Shown here in pieces: positions 6,226-6,998 of a DNA stretch of 6,998 bases. Within the stretch, counting starts at the first letter, position 1. Each line of letters begins with the position of its first letter. The notes under the pieces are model-generated. The model was not told the origin of the DNA. It saw only the letters and a list, made by a program, of their open reading frames with translations, and did no database searches. A program made the translations under genes and the position numbers. The DNA comes from Acetobacteraceae bacterium (GTDB taxonomy: Bacteria > Pseudomonadota > Alphaproteobacteria > Acetobacterales > Acetobacteraceae), in contig JASHVB010000122.1 of assembly GCA_030039695.1 (NCBI GenBank), forward strand, positions 1-6,998, given 5' to 3'.

Positions 6226-6998
6226 ATGGCTGATCACGATGGTGGACGAGCAAGCGATACGCTTTCGTTTGGTCCATTTAGTTTGTTTGTGACCGAAAGG
6301 GTCCTCAAGAGAGGAAATGATCCCATACTGCTTGGTGGCCGCGCGCTTGACATTCTGATCACGCTCGCAGAACGGGCTGGAGAGGTCGTCACTCGACAAG
6401 AGCTGATCACCCGAGCTTGGCCGAATGTAAAAGTGGAGGAGGCAAACCTTCGCGTTCAAGTGGCAGGTCTCCGCAAGGCGCTCGGCGATGGGTGTACCGG
6501 GGTACGCTATATCATCAATGTCCCTGGTCGAGGTTATAGTTTTGTCGCGTCTGTGAGCCGTTCGACCGCGCAGCCCGCCGCGGCGGTCGTCCAGCCGGCC
6601 GTTACCAATCAGATCCAAACACTCCCATCGCGGTTGGCCCGAATGATCGGCCGCGATGACATCGTTCGTACCCTGTCCGCGCAATTGATAGCATGCCGAT
6701 TCCTCAGCATCGTCGGACCGGGCGGCATGGGCAAGACGAGAGTCGCCATAGCGGTTGCCGACGCGCTGTTCACCGGCTTCAACGGAGCAGTGTGCTTCGT
6801 CGATCTGACCGCGCTGACCGATCCACTCCTCGTGCCGGACATGATCGCATCTGAGTTCGGATTAAACGTACGAGACGAAGACCCGGTCGCCAGTGTGCTG
6901 GACTATATTCGCGATAAGAAGGTTCTTCTCGTCCTCGACAACTGCGAGCACGTGATCGATGTTGCGGCGCAACTGGCCGAACGCGTTGTCGGCGAGGC
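6226..6998 (+). CDS. wHTH - STAND ATPase transcriptional regulator, second copy (5' part only)
   Basis: ATG at 6226 opens a frame that is still open at the right edge (257 complete codons). Residues 13-108 form a Trans_reg_C winged helix (LGGRALDILITLAERAGEVV, WPN at 65-67, NLRVQVAGLRKAL, wing VPGRGYSFV at 99-107). An Ala/Pro/Val-rich linker follows (about 113-135), then an NB-ARC/STAND ATPase with MIGRDD at 140-145, Walker A GPGGMGKT at 164-171 and Walker B VLLVLDNCEH at 233-242. The rest of the ATPase and the expected helical C-terminus lie outside the window. It is a paralogue of the leftward regulator, with about half of the wHTH residues identical by eye, and keeps the standard wing and Walker B residues that the other has changed. 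GGATGAG at 6213-6219 is a modest ribosome site 6 bases before the ATG. GTG 6211 and TTG 6220 are in-frame alternatives; TGA at 6208-6210 bounds the frame. A transcriptional role is expected; target and ligand are unknown. Confidence 0.92.
   Translation, partial: MADHDGGRASDTLSFGPFSLFVTERVLKRGNDPILLGGRALDILITLAERAGEVVTRQELITRAWPNVKVEEANLRVQVAGLRKALGDGCTGVRYIINVPGRGYSFVASVSRSTAQPAAAVVQPAVTNQIQTLPSRLARMIGRDDIVRTLSAQLIACRFLSIVGPGGMGKTRVAIAVADALFTGFNGAVCFVDLTALTDPLLVPDMIASEFGLNVRDEDPVASVLDYIRDKKVLLVLDNCEHVIDVAAQLAERVVGE

Overview
The window looks like an accessory region of an alphaproteobacterial, probably Rhizobiales-type genome such as Bradyrhizobium or a relative. The basis is the moderately high GC with AT-richer patches, the regulator family (wHTH plus predicted-ATPase proteins, which I know to be abundant there), an IS end, and long stretches without genes. 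This placement is inferred from protein style only and is not proven.

Layout. Positions 1-587 are the end of an insertion element that continues off the left edge, most likely IS21-like. It has GGGTCAAT..CCG..TGAGC repeats near its tip and a left-running gene for a small Cys-rich, Arg/Gln-rich protein, cut by the window edge. Positions 556-3528 (minus) hold a nearly complete regulator of about 990 residues: an OmpR/CadC-type winged helix, a STAND/NB-ARC-like ATPase and a helical TPR-like C-terminus. The IS end has run into its 3' end and supplies the last ten residues and the stop codon. Positions 3529-4312 hold no convincing gene but do hold a clean 8-bp inverted repeat and an AT-rich leader. 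Positions 4313-5179 (plus) encode a 288-residue protein related to Old Yellow Enzyme (OYE) that lacks most FMN- and substrate-binding residues. Positions 5180-6225 hold nothing I can recognise. From 6226 to the right edge (plus) is the first 257 residues of a second regulator, a clear paralogue of the first.

How it fits together. Two paralogous signal-responsive regulators point away from each other, with an apparent OYE pseudoenzyme between them. Proteins of this regulator type usually control a neighbouring gene, so the OYE-like gene is the natural candidate target or partner; this is inference from position. The flanking gene-poor DNA and the IS end suggest a decaying or recently rearranged locus. 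I see no tRNA, rRNA, CRISPR array or phage genes.
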